From Agromyces sp. G08B096 (GTDB taxonomy: Bacteria > Actinomycetota > Actinomycetes > Actinomycetales > Microbacteriaceae): DNA of 64,000 nucleotides. The notes under the pieces are model-generated. The model ran no database searches. It had not been told where the DNA came from and worked only from the letters and a program-made list of their open reading frames with translations. Position numbers and translations under genes: made by a program. Location: assembly GCF_040267705.1 (NCBI RefSeq), contig NZ_CP158374.1, forward strand, positions 2,418,001-2,482,000, written 5' to 3'. Positions 34,769 through 43,149 of this stretch are shown in pieces (position 1 is the first letter of the stretch; every line of letters begins with the position of its first letter).

Positions 34769-35782
34769 TCAGATCCGGCGCGGGATCTCCAGCCAGAGCT
34801 CCACCTCGGCGTCCTCCGTGTCCGCAGTGTCGACGCCCTCGTCACCTGGCACCACGAGTCCGACGACCGTCACCGCGACCGGGGAGCCCTCGGCGGCCGT
34901 CCGCGCGATGATCCGGTCGGCGCGCGACTTCGCGATCGCTTCGGCCAGACGCGAGAGCACGCGGTCGCGCGTCGCCTCGTCGAGATCGTCGATGCCGCCC
35001 TCATCGAGGAGCGTCACCAGCACACCGCGCTCGCGGGCATGCTGCACCTCGGCGCGCACGACGTCGGTGAGGAGCATCCGGCCCCGGATCTCGTCGCGGA
35101 TCGCCGCCTCCAGCATCCGGCACTCGCGACGTTGCGCCTCGGTGAGGACCCCGCCGCGGTCGGCGATCCGGCGCAGCATGGGCGCGGCGATGCGGTTGGT
35201 CTGCGCGAGGCGCATCCGGCCTTCGAAGAGATGCGCGTCCTGGGCCGCCTGCCAGGCCGCCGCCTCCCGCTCGGCCTGCGCATACCGGCGAGCCTCGCGC
35301 GCCGCGGTCGCGAGCGCGACGGTGAGCATGTGCGCGATTGCCACCCACACGATGCTGCCGACGACGCCGAGCGTGCCGAGGGCGGGCACGCCGGCCCACA
35401 CGACCGTCTGCACGGCGAGGGATGCCACGCCGAGCCAGGCGGCCACGAGCTGGCGTCGGGCGGCCGTGATGGTCATGAGGGTGCCGACCGCCGCGACGTA
35501 CCACGTCGCGTAGCCGTTGTCGGCCGAGGCATCCAGCTGACCGGTGACGAGCAGCGGCATGGCGATGCTGACGGCCAGGTCGAAGGCGGCAAGCCAGTCG
35601 GGCATGCGCATGCGCCGCACCGGCCAGAGGCTCAGCACCGTGGCCACGGCGTACAGCACGAGCGCGACGACGGCGGGCCAGGGGTTGTCGGGGATGTCGA
35701 GCGAGGTGATGCCGAGCACCACGTGGTACGCGGAGAACAGGGCGGCGAGCACCAGCATCAGCCACCTGGGGACGGTGATCAC
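34769..35782 (-). CDS. Membrane protein with degenerate sensor-kinase-like cytoplasmic domain
   Basis: A 337-residue protein with about six N-terminal membrane segments (to about residue 185), a short coiled coil (AREARRYAQAEREAAAWQAAQ) and a cytoplasmic region with the helix pattern that precedes a histidine-kinase ATPase domain (IRGRMLLTDVVRAEVQHARERG). No H-box, N-box or glycine-rich ATP lid is visible, so it cannot be an ordinary kinase. Its GTG overlaps the stop of the sensor kinase gene (GTGA), so it is coupled to it. I infer an accessory or pseudo-sensor partner of the two-component system upstream. Confidence 0.65.
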   Translation of the reverse strand: MITVPRWLMLVLAALFSAYHVVLGITSLDIPDNPWPAVVALVLYAVATVLSLWPVRRMRMPDWLAAFDLAVSIAMPLLVTGQLDASADNGYATWYVAAVGTLMTITAARRQLVAAWLGVASLAVQTVVWAGVPALGTLGVVGSIVWVAIAHMLTVALATAAREARRYAQAEREAAAWQAAQDAHLFEGRMRLAQTNRIAAPMLRRIADRGGVLTEAQRRECRMLEAAIRDEIRGRMLLTDVVRAEVQHARERGVLVTLLDEGGIDDLDEATRDRVLSRLAEAIAKSRADRIIARTAAEGSPVAVTVVGLVVPGDEGVDTADTEDAEVELWLEIPRRI

Positions 35783-37014
35783 GAGGCATCCCCCATCGCC
35801 TCGGCGGGCCAGGCGAGCACGACGGTCGTGCCGTGTCCGGGCCGCGCATCCAGCCGGGAACGTCCGCCGGCGTTCGCCATGCGCTCCTCGATCGATACGC
35901 GCAGACCGAGGCGCTCCTGCGGAACCGCGGCGGGGTCGAACCCCGCGCCGTTGTCGGAGACCTCGATGACGCAGCCGCCGGCCCGCACGCCGCGGACGCG
36001 GAGCTCGCGCCGGGTCGTGCGCCCCGGCTCGTCGGCGTGCTGCGCCGAGTTCACCATCGCCTGCACGGCGGCCGTGTACAGGGCGTCCACCGCCTCGACG
36101 GGCAGCTCCACGCCGCCCGCGTTCACCACGCGCACCGTGAACGGCGTCGTGAACGTCGTCATCGCGGCGCGGAGCCGCCGCACGAGGACCGTCAGCGCGA
36201 CGCGCTCGAGCGAGCGCGGGCCCGTCGCGCCGGCCTCGTCCAGGCGTTTCACCGCGTCGCGCGCCATCCGTGCCGCGAGCGCCTGCTCGTCGGGCGTGGT
36301 CGCCGCGGCCGCCGAGAGCAGGGTCGTCAGCACCGAATCGTGCACGAGCGCGTCGATCTTCACCCGCTCGATCTCGGTCGCGTGCTGCCTCGCGGCGACG
36401 TCGTAGCGCTGCAGCGCGGCGTCCTGCGCCTGGTCGACGGCCTCGGCCGCCTGCCGCAGCATCGTGATGATCACGAGCACGACGATGCCGAGGATGAGCG
36501 CGTAGACCGCGTCGAGTCCGGCGAGCGCGGGGCCGACGCCCCCGCCGGCCGGTGACAGCCGGACGAGGCCGTAGAGCATCGGCACCGCGACGGTGTAGCC
36601 GACGGCGCCGCCCACCGGGAACGCCACGACGGCCGCCGTCGTCGCGATCGTGCAGAGGTAGTACAGCCAGGGCGCACGTCCCTCGAGGAGCGCGGGATCT
36701 TCGACCAGGGCCGGCCAGGCCGCGAGCGCGAGGGCGTACGCGAACGCGTAGCTCGTGGCGGCGGTGCGCACCCCGACCCGGGTGAATGTCGCGAGGGCGA
36801 CGACCACGGCGATGCCGTACAGCACGGCCATGAGCGCGATGCCCGCGCCGTCGACGAGCGCGCCCGCCTGGGCGAGCGCCGACGGCACGGTCTGCGCCGA
36901 GAACACCAGCCCGAAGACGCCGAGCGCGCGCGCGGCGACGGTCTCGACCTGCGCGCGGGTCACGGCGCGCCGGCGGGCGGACGGGCGCTGGACCCGCCAC
37001 TCAGCCGCGGGCAT
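35779..37014 (-). CDS. Two-component sensor histidine kinase (NarL/HisKA_3-like)
   Basis: A 411-residue membrane kinase. About six membrane segments fill the first 200 residues, followed by the dimerisation helix with candidate phospho-His in IERVKIDALVHDSVLTTLL. The ATPase domain has N-box-like AMVNSAQHA, G1 DNGAGFD and G2 RPGHGTTVVL. The signal is unknown and there is no large outer loop, so it may sense membrane stress or a ligand in the bilayer. It overlaps the LuxR-type regulator gene upstream by 14 bases and the pseudo-sensor downstream by four. ATG 37014 gives the longest frame; GTG 36963 is an alternative start. Confidence 0.82.
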   Translation of the reverse strand: MPAAEWRVQRPSARRRAVTRAQVETVAARALGVFGLVFSAQTVPSALAQAGALVDGAGIALMAVLYGIAVVVALATFTRVGVRTAATSYAFAYALALAAWPALVEDPALLEGRAPWLYYLCTIATTAAVVAFPVGGAVGYTVAVPMLYGLVRLSPAGGGVGPALAGLDAVYALILGIVVLVIITMLRQAAEAVDQAQDAALQRYDVAARQHATEIERVKIDALVHDSVLTTLLSAAAATTPDEQALAARMARDAVKRLDEAGATGPRSLERVALTVLVRRLRAAMTTFTTPFTVRVVNAGGVELPVEAVDALYTAAVQAMVNSAQHADEPGRTTRRELRVRGVRAGGCVIEVSDNGAGFDPAAVPQERLGLRVSIEERMANAGGRSRLDARPGHGTTVVLAWPAEAMGDAS

Positions 37015-37708
37015 CTCCGGCGTCGCCGTCGAGCCCGGGGAGGATGCCGTCTTCGACGGCGCGTCGCAGCAGGTCGACCTTGGTCGGCGCGGGCCGGCCC
37101 ACCTCGACGTACTTCGCCCGGATGCGGTCGAGGTACTCGCGGGCGGTCGAGTGGGCGATGCCGAGCTGCAGGGCGACGAGTTTCAGCGGCAGCCCCGACG
37201 CGTAGAGATGCAGCACGTCGCGCTCGCGCCGACCGAGCTGGGCCTTCGCGAAGTCGCGGTCGGCTTCGATGGCGCTCGCCCACTCGACGTTGTTCAGCAC
37301 CTCGCCGCGCGCGACCGTGTCGATCGCGTTGATGACGACCGACATCGGCGACGACTTCGGGATGACGCCCGCCGCCCCGGCCGCGAGCGCCTCGCGCACG
37401 GCCGCCACACGGTCGGCGATGCTGTGCACGAGGACGGCGCTGCCGGTCGCGAGCAGACTCCGCACGTTCTCGGTCACCGAACGGCCGTCGCCGAGCGAGA
37501 GGTCGAGGACGACGACGTCGCACCGCCCGCCGTCGAGCCGGTCGAGCAGCTCGGGCACGCCCGCGGTCTCCGCGACCACCCGGTACCCGGCGTCCTGGCA
37601 CGCGGCGCGAAGCCCCAGCCGGACGGCCTCGTGATCGTCGACGATCGCGACGGTCGCCCCCGGCGACGTCTCCTGCGCCTGCTCGGCGCGTGCGGTCTCC
37701 GCGGCCAC
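37001..37708 (-). CDS. LuxR/NarL-family response regulator
   Basis: A 235-residue DNA-binding regulator. The receiver domain begins VAIVDDHEAVRLGLRAA, with the phospho-acceptor Asp in VVVLDLSLGDG and the conserved Lys in GVIPKSS. The C-terminal helix-turn-helix reads LGRRERDVLHLYASGLPLKLVALQLGI, then STAREYLDRIRAKY. GTG 37708 is chosen because AAGGGGG lies five bases upstream and it starts 20 bases after the methyltransferase stop; the frame stays open for 2 kb further upstream, antisense or out of phase with other genes. It is the first gene of a three-gene signalling unit. Confidence 0.9.
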   Translation of the reverse strand: MAAETARAEQAQETSPGATVAIVDDHEAVRLGLRAACQDAGYRVVAETAGVPELLDRLDGGRCDVVVLDLSLGDGRSVTENVRSLLATGSAVLVHSIADRVAAVREALAAGAAGVIPKSSPMSVVINAIDTVARGEVLNNVEWASAIEADRDFAKAQLGRRERDVLHLYASGLPLKLVALQLGIAHSTAREYLDRIRAKYVEVGRPAPTKVDLLRRAVEDGILPGLDGDAGDARG

Positions 37709-37728
37709 CGCGTCCCCCTTCCCGACGA

Positions 37729-39066
37729 TCACACGATAGCGCCAAGGCGTGCGACCGCCTCGACATGATGCGTGTTCGGGAAGAGGTCGAAAGCGCGGAG
37801 CTCCTCGAGCTCGTACCCGTGCTCCCGGAAGGTGCCGAGGTCGCGGGCGAGCGCGATCGGGTCGCAGGCCACGTACACGAGCTGGGCGGGCCGCAGGGCT
37901 GCGAGCCGCTCGACGACCTCGCGCCCCGCGCCGGAACGCGGCGGGTCGAGCACGACGGTCGCGGCCCGCAGACGCGCCTGCAGGGCGCGATCGGCGGATG
38001 CCTCGAGCTCGGCGAGCCACCGGTCGACCCGGCCGGTCTCGGCGCGGGCGCCGACGTGGTCGGCGAGGTTCGCTGAGGCGTGGTCGGTCGCCCGCTCGTC
38101 CGCCTCGACGCTCGTGATCCGCACCGTCTCGCCGAACCGGTCGGCGACGGCGGCGGCGAGCAGTCCGACGCCGCCGTAGAGGTCGAGGTTCGCGGCGCGG
38201 GGGTCGAACCGGTCGCCGTCGACGGCGTCGCGCACGGCGCGGGAGAGCGTGGCGGCCGCACCTCGGTGCACCTGCCAGAACCCTCCGCGGTCGAGCTGGA
38301 AGGTGCGCCCCTCGACGATCTCGCGGACGACGGCCCCCTCGCCGCCCGCCGGCGCGTCGACGATCATCTCCGCATCGCCCGCACTCGGCGCGACCAGATC
38401 GACGAACCGGCTCCCGGGCAGGCGGTCGCCGAGCGGGGCGCGCTCCTGCAGCTCGCCCACGGCGAGCGGCAGCGAGTCGACCGGCACCACCCGGTGGCTC
38501 CGCGCCGCGAACGGGCCGATGCGCCCCTCGTCGTCGACGTGGAGTCGCACCCGGGTGCGCCAGCCGGTGCCGAATCCGGCGTCCACGCCCGGCGCGAGTT
38601 CGGCGTCGACCGGCTCGACCGCGACCGCGCGGTCGAGTCCCGCGAACCGGGCGAGCCCCTCGCGCAGCACGTCGGCCTTCAACGCCCGCTGGCGCTCCAT
38701 GAGGATGTGACCGAACTCCGCCCCGCCCGCGCGGTCTTCCGGCGCGCGGGCGACGGATGCCTCGGCCCAGACGTGCTCGCGGCGGTCGGGCGAGGCGTCG
38801 AGCACCTCGATGGTGTCGGCGCGCCAGAACCGGTCCTTCGAGGCATCCGTGACGCGTGCGCGGACCCGCTCGCCGGGGATCGCGTCGGCGACGAACACGA
38901 CGCGCCCCTCGTGATGGGCGACCGCGACGCCGCCGTGGGCGATGCGCTCGACCTCGAGGTCGAGCAGCGGCCCGTCGGTGGCGGGCGGACGCGGCTCGCG
39001 CGAGCGGCGAGCCGGACGCTCGGTGCGGTCGGCACGTGGCCGGCGGGGGCGGGGCGGACGAGGCAT
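37729..39066 (-). CDS. TrmA/RumA-family RNA (uracil-5-)-methyltransferase
   Basis: A 445-residue SAM-dependent enzyme that probably methylates uracil C5 in rRNA or tRNA. A basic N-terminus leads into a TRAM RNA-binding domain (LDLEVERIAHGGVAVAHHEGRVVFV). The catalytic domain shows NLDLYGGVGLLAAA (SAM site), VVLDPPRSGAG, VYVACDPIALARDL with the nucleophilic Cys, and DLFPNTHHVEAVA with the base Glu. The four cysteines that bind a 4Fe-4S cluster in E. coli RumA are absent: the matching segment reads RAGGAEFGHI. ATG 39066 has GGAGG almost touching it. It diverges from maf. Confidence 0.9.
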   Translation of the reverse strand: MPRPPRPRRPRADRTERPARRSREPRPPATDGPLLDLEVERIAHGGVAVAHHEGRVVFVADAIPGERVRARVTDASKDRFWRADTIEVLDASPDRREHVWAEASVARAPEDRAGGAEFGHILMERQRALKADVLREGLARFAGLDRAVAVEPVDAELAPGVDAGFGTGWRTRVRLHVDDEGRIGPFAARSHRVVPVDSLPLAVGELQERAPLGDRLPGSRFVDLVAPSAGDAEMIVDAPAGGEGAVVREIVEGRTFQLDRGGFWQVHRGAAATLSRAVRDAVDGDRFDPRAANLDLYGGVGLLAAAVADRFGETVRITSVEADERATDHASANLADHVGARAETGRVDRWLAELEASADRALQARLRAATVVLDPPRSGAGREVVERLAALRPAQLVYVACDPIALARDLGTFREHGYELEELRAFDLFPNTHHVEAVARLGAIV

Positions 39067-39112
39067 CCTCCGATGCTTCCACAGTCCCGGCGTACGCGGG
39101 CAGGATGGGGGG

Positions 39113-39754
39113 ATGCGTCTCTACCTGGCCTCCACCTCTCCCGCCCGTCTGCAGCTGTTGCGGCAGGCGGGCATCGAGCCGGTCACCGTGTCGCCCGGCG
39201 TCGACGAGGAGGCCCTCGTCGAGGAGATCGAGGCGGTGCGCGGTCCCCTCCCGGCCCAGGAGCTCGTGCAGCTGCTCGCCCAGGCGAAGGCTGAGGCCAT
39301 CCTCGGCGCGGAGCCGGGCGGAGCACCGATCGACGGGTTCGTGCTGGGCGGCGACTCGGCGTTCCTCATCGACGGGCGCATCCACGGCAAACCCCACCGC
39401 CCGGAGATCGCGCGCGAACGGTGGCACGCGCAGAACGGCCGATCGGGCGAGCTCTGGTCGGGCCACTGGCTGATCGACCACCGCGGCGGGACCGTCCGGG
39501 GCGCAGCCGGCCGTCCGGCCGTGGCGACCGTGCACTTCGCGCGGCTCGACGACGGCGAGATCGAGGCGTACGTCGAGTCGGGCGAGCCGCTGCTCGTCGC
39601 GGGCGCCTTCACGGTCGACAGCCTCGGGGGCCCGTTCATCCGGCGCGTCGAGGGCGACCCGTCGACGGTCGTCGGCCTGTCGCTGTCGACGCTGCGCGAA
39701 CTCGTCCGCGAGCTCGGCGGGAGCTGGACGGACCTCTGGAACACCCGAGGCTGA
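39113..39754 (+). CDS. maf: Maf family nucleotide pyrophosphatase
   Basis: A 213-residue cytoplasmic enzyme of the Maf/HAM1 superfamily that hydrolyses non-canonical or excess NTPs to NMPs. [17 protein letters not shown] at residues 4-20 is the family phosphate-binding start; [18 protein letters not shown] holds the catalytic Asp and Lys; [24 protein letters not shown] is the C-terminal conserved stretch. ATG 39113 is preceded by a G-run that could act as a ribosome site, or by CAGGAT at leaderless spacing. Its place between accD-accE and the biotin carboxylase is conserved in mycobacteria (Rv3282). Confidence 0.94.
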   Translation: MRLYLASTSPARLQLLRQAGIEPVTVSPGVDEEALVEEIEAVRGPLPAQELVQLLAQAKAEAILGAEPGGAPIDGFVLGGDSAFLIDGRIHGKPHRPEIARERWHAQNGRSGELWSGHWLIDHRGGTVRGAAGRPAVATVHFARLDDGEIEAYVESGEPLLVAGAFTVDSLGGPFIRRVEGDPSTVVGLSLSTLRELVRELGGSWTDLWNTRG

Positions 39755-39879
39755 CCGGCGGCCACTCGCCCGGCCGGGGTGTCGACCGCCCGGCGCGAAC
39801 CCCGTGCGATTGTCGATCGGCGCAAGAGGCATCCACCGTTTTTGTGGAGGTCACCCAAAGGACGGATGGTGCGCGCGAA

Positions 39880-39885
39880 TAGGCT
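39880..39885 (+). promoter_or_regulatory. Putative -10 element (TAGGCT) of the biotin carboxylase gene
   Basis: TAGGCT ends eight bases before the ATG at 39894 and only two before the ATG at 39888. With no ribosome-binding site, a leaderless start at 39894 fits better. Confidence 0.4.
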
Positions 39886-39893
39886 TGATGATC

Positions 39894-41678
39894 ATGCCGC
39901 GCATCACGAAAGTCCTCATCGCCAACCGCGGAGAGATCGCCGTCCGGGTCATCCGCGCGGCGCGCGACTCCGGTATCGCGTCCGTCGCGGTGTACGCCGA
40001 CCAGGACCGCGACGCCCGGCACGTCAAGCTCGCCGACGAGGCGTACGCCCTCGACGGCTCCACCAGCGCCGACACGTATCTCGTCATCGACAAGCTCCTC
40101 TCCGTCGCCCGCCGCTCCGGCGCGGACGCCGTGCACCCCGGCTACGGGTTCCTCGCCGAGAACTCCGACTTCGCCCGCGCCGTCATCGACGCCGGCCTCA
40201 TCTGGATCGGACCCTCCCCCGAGGCGATCGAGCGCCTCGGCGACAAGGTCTCTGCGCGCCACGTCGCCGAGAAGGTCGGCGCCCCGCTCGCGCCCGGCAC
40301 GCTGAACCCGGTGGCGGATGCCGCCGAGGTGCTCGAGTTCGTCGACGTCCACGGCCTGCCCGTGGCGATCAAGGCCGCCTTCGGCGGCGGCGGCCGCGGC
40401 CTGAAGGTCGCCCGCACCCGCGAGGAGGTGCCCGAGCTCTTCGACTCGGCCACCCGTGAGGCCGTCGCGGCCTTCGGCCGCGGCGAGTGCTTCGTCGAGA
40501 AGTACCTCGACCAGCCACGGCACGTCGAGACCCAGTGCCTCGCCGACCAGCACGGCAACGTCGTCGTCGTCTCGACCCGCGACTGCTCGCTGCAGCGCCG
40601 GCACCAGAAGCTCGTCGAAGAGGCGCCCGCGCCGTTCCTCACCGACGAGCAGGTCGAGGCGCTGTACACCTCCTCGAAGGCCATCCTCAAGGAGGTCGGC
40701 TACGTCGGCGCCGGCACGTGCGAGTTCCTGATCGGCAAGGACGGCACCGTCTCCTTCCTCGAGGTGAACACGCGCCTCCAGGTCGAGCACCCCGTCTCGG
40801 AAGAGGTCACCGGCCTCGATCTCGTCCGCGAGCAGTTCCGGCTCGCCGAGGGCGGCGTGCTCGACTACCCCGATCCCGTGGCCGTCGGCCACTCGTTCGA
40901 GTTCCGCATCAACGGCGAGGACCCGGGCCGCAACTTCCTCCCCGCCCCCGGCCCGATCCACCAGCTGCGCTTCCCCGGCGGCCCCGGCGTCCGCGTCGAC
41001 TCCGGCGTGACGAGCGGCGACGAGATCTCGGGCGCCTTCGACTCGCTCCTCGCGAAGCTCATCGTCACGGGCAAGGACCGCCAGGAGGCGCTCGCACGCG
41101 CCCGCCGCGCCCTCGACGAGTTCGAGGTGACGGGCCTGCCGACCGTGCTGCCGTTCCACCGCGACATCGTGCGCGACCCGGCCTTCGCGCCCGAGGGCGA
41201 CGAGCCCTTCTCGGTCTATACGCGCTGGATCGAGACCGAGTACGACAACACGCTCGAGCCGTGGACGGGCGAGCTCGAGGAGCCCCGCGGCCCCGCCGCG
41301 CGCACCTCGGTCGTCGTCGAGGTGGAGGGCCGTCGCATCGAGGTGTCGCTGCCGAAGAAGCTGCTGGGCGGCGGGTCGGGTTCTGCGGCCACCGGTGCTG
41401 CGGCCTCGGGCCCGGCTCCCCGCCGCCGCTCGGCCGCACACGCCGTGGACACCGCGACGGGGGACGCCGTGAAGGCGCCGATGCAGGCCACGGTCGTGAA
41501 GGTCGCGGTCGCCGAGGGCGACCGGGTCGTCAAGGGCGACCTCGTCCTCGTGCTGGAGGCCATGAAGATGGAGCAGCCGATCGTCGCCCACAAGGACGGC
41601 ATCATCGGGCTCGTGAACGCCGAGGCGGGTGCGACCGTCTCGAGCGGACACCTGCTGCTGTCGATCGCGGACGCGTAG
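39894..41678 (+). CDS. accA3: Acyl-CoA carboxylase alpha subunit: biotin carboxylase with biotin carrier domain
   Basis: A 594-residue fusion. Residues 1-450 are an ATP-grasp biotin carboxylase: [49 protein letters not shown]. After an Ala/Gly/Pro-rich linker (about 490-520) comes the carrier domain with [10 protein letters not shown], whose Lys receives biotin from BirA. The enzyme carboxylates biotin with ATP and bicarbonate and hands it to the AccD subunit encoded 6 kb upstream. Length and layout match AccA3 of mycobacteria. ATG 39894 begins PRITKVL; ATG 39888 and an upstream in-frame GTG are less likely. The symbol follows the mycobacterial name. Confidence 0.95.
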   Translation: MPRITKVLIANRGEIAVRVIRAARDSGIASVAVYADQDRDARHVKLADEAYALDGSTSADTYLVIDKLLSVARRSGADAVHPGYGFLAENSDFARAVIDAGLIWIGPSPEAIERLGDKVSARHVAEKVGAPLAPGTLNPVADAAEVLEFVDVHGLPVAIKAAFGGGGRGLKVARTREEVPELFDSATREAVAAFGRGECFVEKYLDQPRHVETQCLADQHGNVVVVSTRDCSLQRRHQKLVEEAPAPFLTDEQVEALYTSSKAILKEVGYVGAGTCEFLIGKDGTVSFLEVNTRLQVEHPVSEEVTGLDLVREQFRLAEGGVLDYPDPVAVGHSFEFRINGEDPGRNFLPAPGPIHQLRFPGGPGVRVDSGVTSGDEISGAFDSLLAKLIVTGKDRQEALARARRALDEFEVTGLPTVLPFHRDIVRDPAFAPEGDEPFSVYTRWIETEYDNTLEPWTGELEEPRGPAARTSVVVEVEGRRIEVSLPKKLLGGGSGSAATGAAASGPAPRRRSAAHAVDTATGDAVKAPMQATVVKVAVAEGDRVVKGDLVLVLEAMKMEQPIVAHKDGIIGLVNAEAGATVSSGHLLLSIADA

Positions 41679-41709
41679 GTCGTGCGGCGGGCGCCCCGTG
41701 CGGACCCGC

Positions 41710-42471
41710 CTACACGTGACCGATGCCGAAGTTCCAGGGTGCGGAGACGACGCTGGTCACGGTCGGGTCCGTGGTGCCGCCGCCCCAGAGGTTCACCGAC
41801 ACGGCGTTGGCGTTCGCGTACTCCACGCACGAGCCGTCCCACTCGAAGCACATCCGCGGCGCGATGTCGGGACCGGTCTCGGCGGGGAACTCGTCGTATC
41901 CCGAACCGTGCCACTCTTCGCCCAGTTCGGCGGCGAACGCCTCGAGGTCATCGCCCGGGCGGAACCCTTGCACCGTCGAGACGGAGATACCGTTCCCCAC
42001 GATCGGGTGGGTGAAGCGGACGCTCACGTTCATGTCGGCGGAAACTCCGTCCGGTTCGTGGTCGTCCACGACCTGCACACCCGGCCAGCGGTCGGCGGTG
42101 CTCGGGAACCACTCGTGGCCGCCTCGGCGCTCCTCGACGTCGGGTGCGCCGCCCAGGACCCCGCCGAGGACGTCGATGAAGACCCCCGCGTCGGCGTCGT
42201 ACGAGAGCGTGTCGACCACTGCGCCCGAGCGGTTCACCAGCTCGAGGTGCTCGGGCCGGACGACGATGCCCACGACCGCGGCATCCGGCGCTGCTGAGGG
42301 CGTCGGTGCCGACGCCGGCGGAGTCGGCGCGGGGGCCGCGGTGGCGCTCGGCCGTGCGGACGACGTCGGCGACGGCGGTGGCGACGGCTGGATTGGGGCG
42401 GGGACGCACCCGGTCAACCCCGCCGCGGCCGCCAGCACGATGACTGCCGCACAGTACGCCCGAACGGTCAC
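41710..42471 (-). CDS. Lipoprotein of unknown function
   Basis: A 253-residue predicted lipoprotein. Residues 1-21 are a signal peptide ending in the lipobox LTGC; a Pro/Ser/Ala/Thr-rich spacer follows to about residue 65. The remaining 185 residues contain VVRPEHLELVNRSGAVVDTLSYD, EWFPSTADRWPGVQVVDDHEP and a C-terminal pair of Cys (MCFEWDGSCVEY) that could form a disulfide. I do not recognise the domain. GTG 42471 follows GGAGGGG; the open frame to 42600 has no ribosome site and would bury the signal peptide. A minus-strand TACAGT at 42513-42518 is a plausible -10. Confidence 0.75.
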   Translation of the reverse strand: MTVRAYCAAVIVLAAAAGLTGCVPAPIQPSPPPSPTSSARPSATAAPAPTPPASAPTPSAAPDAAVVGIVVRPEHLELVNRSGAVVDTLSYDADAGVFIDVLGGVLGGAPDVEERRGGHEWFPSTADRWPGVQVVDDHEPDGVSADMNVSVRFTHPIVGNGISVSTVQGFRPGDDLEAFAAELGEEWHGSGYDEFPAETGPDIAPRMCFEWDGSCVEYANANAVSVNLWGGGTTDPTVTSVVSAPWNFGIGHV

Positions 42472-42588
42472 GATCCCCTCCACCTCTTCCCCCGGATACG
42501 CCGGGCGAGACGACTGTAGCGGTCGGCCGCGAATGGGAGGGCGATCGCCGCATTGCGATTGGATCACGGCACGGGCCCGCGAGCCGGA

Positions 42589-42607
42589 CGAGCAGTGCAA
42601 CTGCTCG
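42589..42607 (-). terminator. Hairpin after the deaminase gene
   Basis: CGAGCAGT and ACTGCTCG form a perfect 8-base stem with a 3-base loop, 24 bases beyond the deaminase stop on the minus strand. No T-run follows, as is common for terminators in high-GC genomes. Confidence 0.45.
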
Positions 42608-42630
42608 ACGCCGCAGGTGAGGACTGAGCC

Positions 42631-43140
42631 TCAGCGACCCGCCCGGTCGAGCATCCGCTCGAACAGCACCCGCACCTCGGCGGAGAGCTCGGCGTCGGGC
42701 CCGGCCACCTCCACGCCGGGTGCCACGGCCTGGATCGGCAGCGCAGCGACCGGCCCGGCGGGCAGGCCGCGTTCGCGGCGCCACGCGGTGAACTGCTCGC
42801 TGCTCGTCGCGTAGACGATGCGGCCGAGACCGACCCAGGCGTGCGCTGCACTGCACATCGGGCAATGCTCGCCCGAGGTGTAGACGACGCAATGGCGCCG
42901 TTCCTCGGGTTCCAGGTGCCGGGCCGCCCACTGCGCGATCGCGAGCTCGGGATGCGCCGTCGCGTCGCCGCCGCCTTCGCGGTTGCGGTCCTCGAACCGC
43001 ACCTCGCCGGCGGCGTCGACGAGGAGGGACCCGAACGGCTCGTCGCCGGCGTCGAGCGCCTCGCTCGCCAGCTCGACGCAGCGGCGCAGCCGTGCACGGT
43101 CGACGTCGTCGAGCGGGCGAGTCTCGGGCGAGGCATCCAT
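42631..43140 (-). CDS. Cytidine/deoxycytidylate-type nucleoside deaminase
   Basis: A 169-residue zinc deaminase of the TadA/guanine-deaminase group. HPELAIAQWAA supplies the zinc-binding His and catalytic Glu, and SGEHCPMCSAAHAWVG the two zinc Cys (PCxxC-like, here HCPMC). The substrate could be guanine, a cytosine nucleoside or an adenosine; the sequence does not settle it. ATG 43140 follows GGTAGG; a GTG at 43149 directly after the permease stop is an alternative. It lies ten bases downstream of the amino-acid permease gene on the same strand. Confidence 0.85.
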   Translation of the reverse strand: MDASPETRPLDDVDRARLRRCVELASEALDAGDEPFGSLLVDAAGEVRFEDRNREGGGDATAHPELAIAQWAARHLEPEERRHCVVYTSGEHCPMCSAAHAWVGLGRIVYATSSEQFTAWRRERGLPAGPVAALPIQAVAPGVEVAGPDAELSAEVRVLFERMLDRAGR

Positions 43141-43149
43141 GCCGGTCAC

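Noticed and set aside
37709-39832. Upstream extension of the LuxR regulator to a 943-codon frame
   Set aside because: The extra 700 codons overlap the methyltransferase and maf genes and have no domain; GTG 37708 has a good ribosome site.
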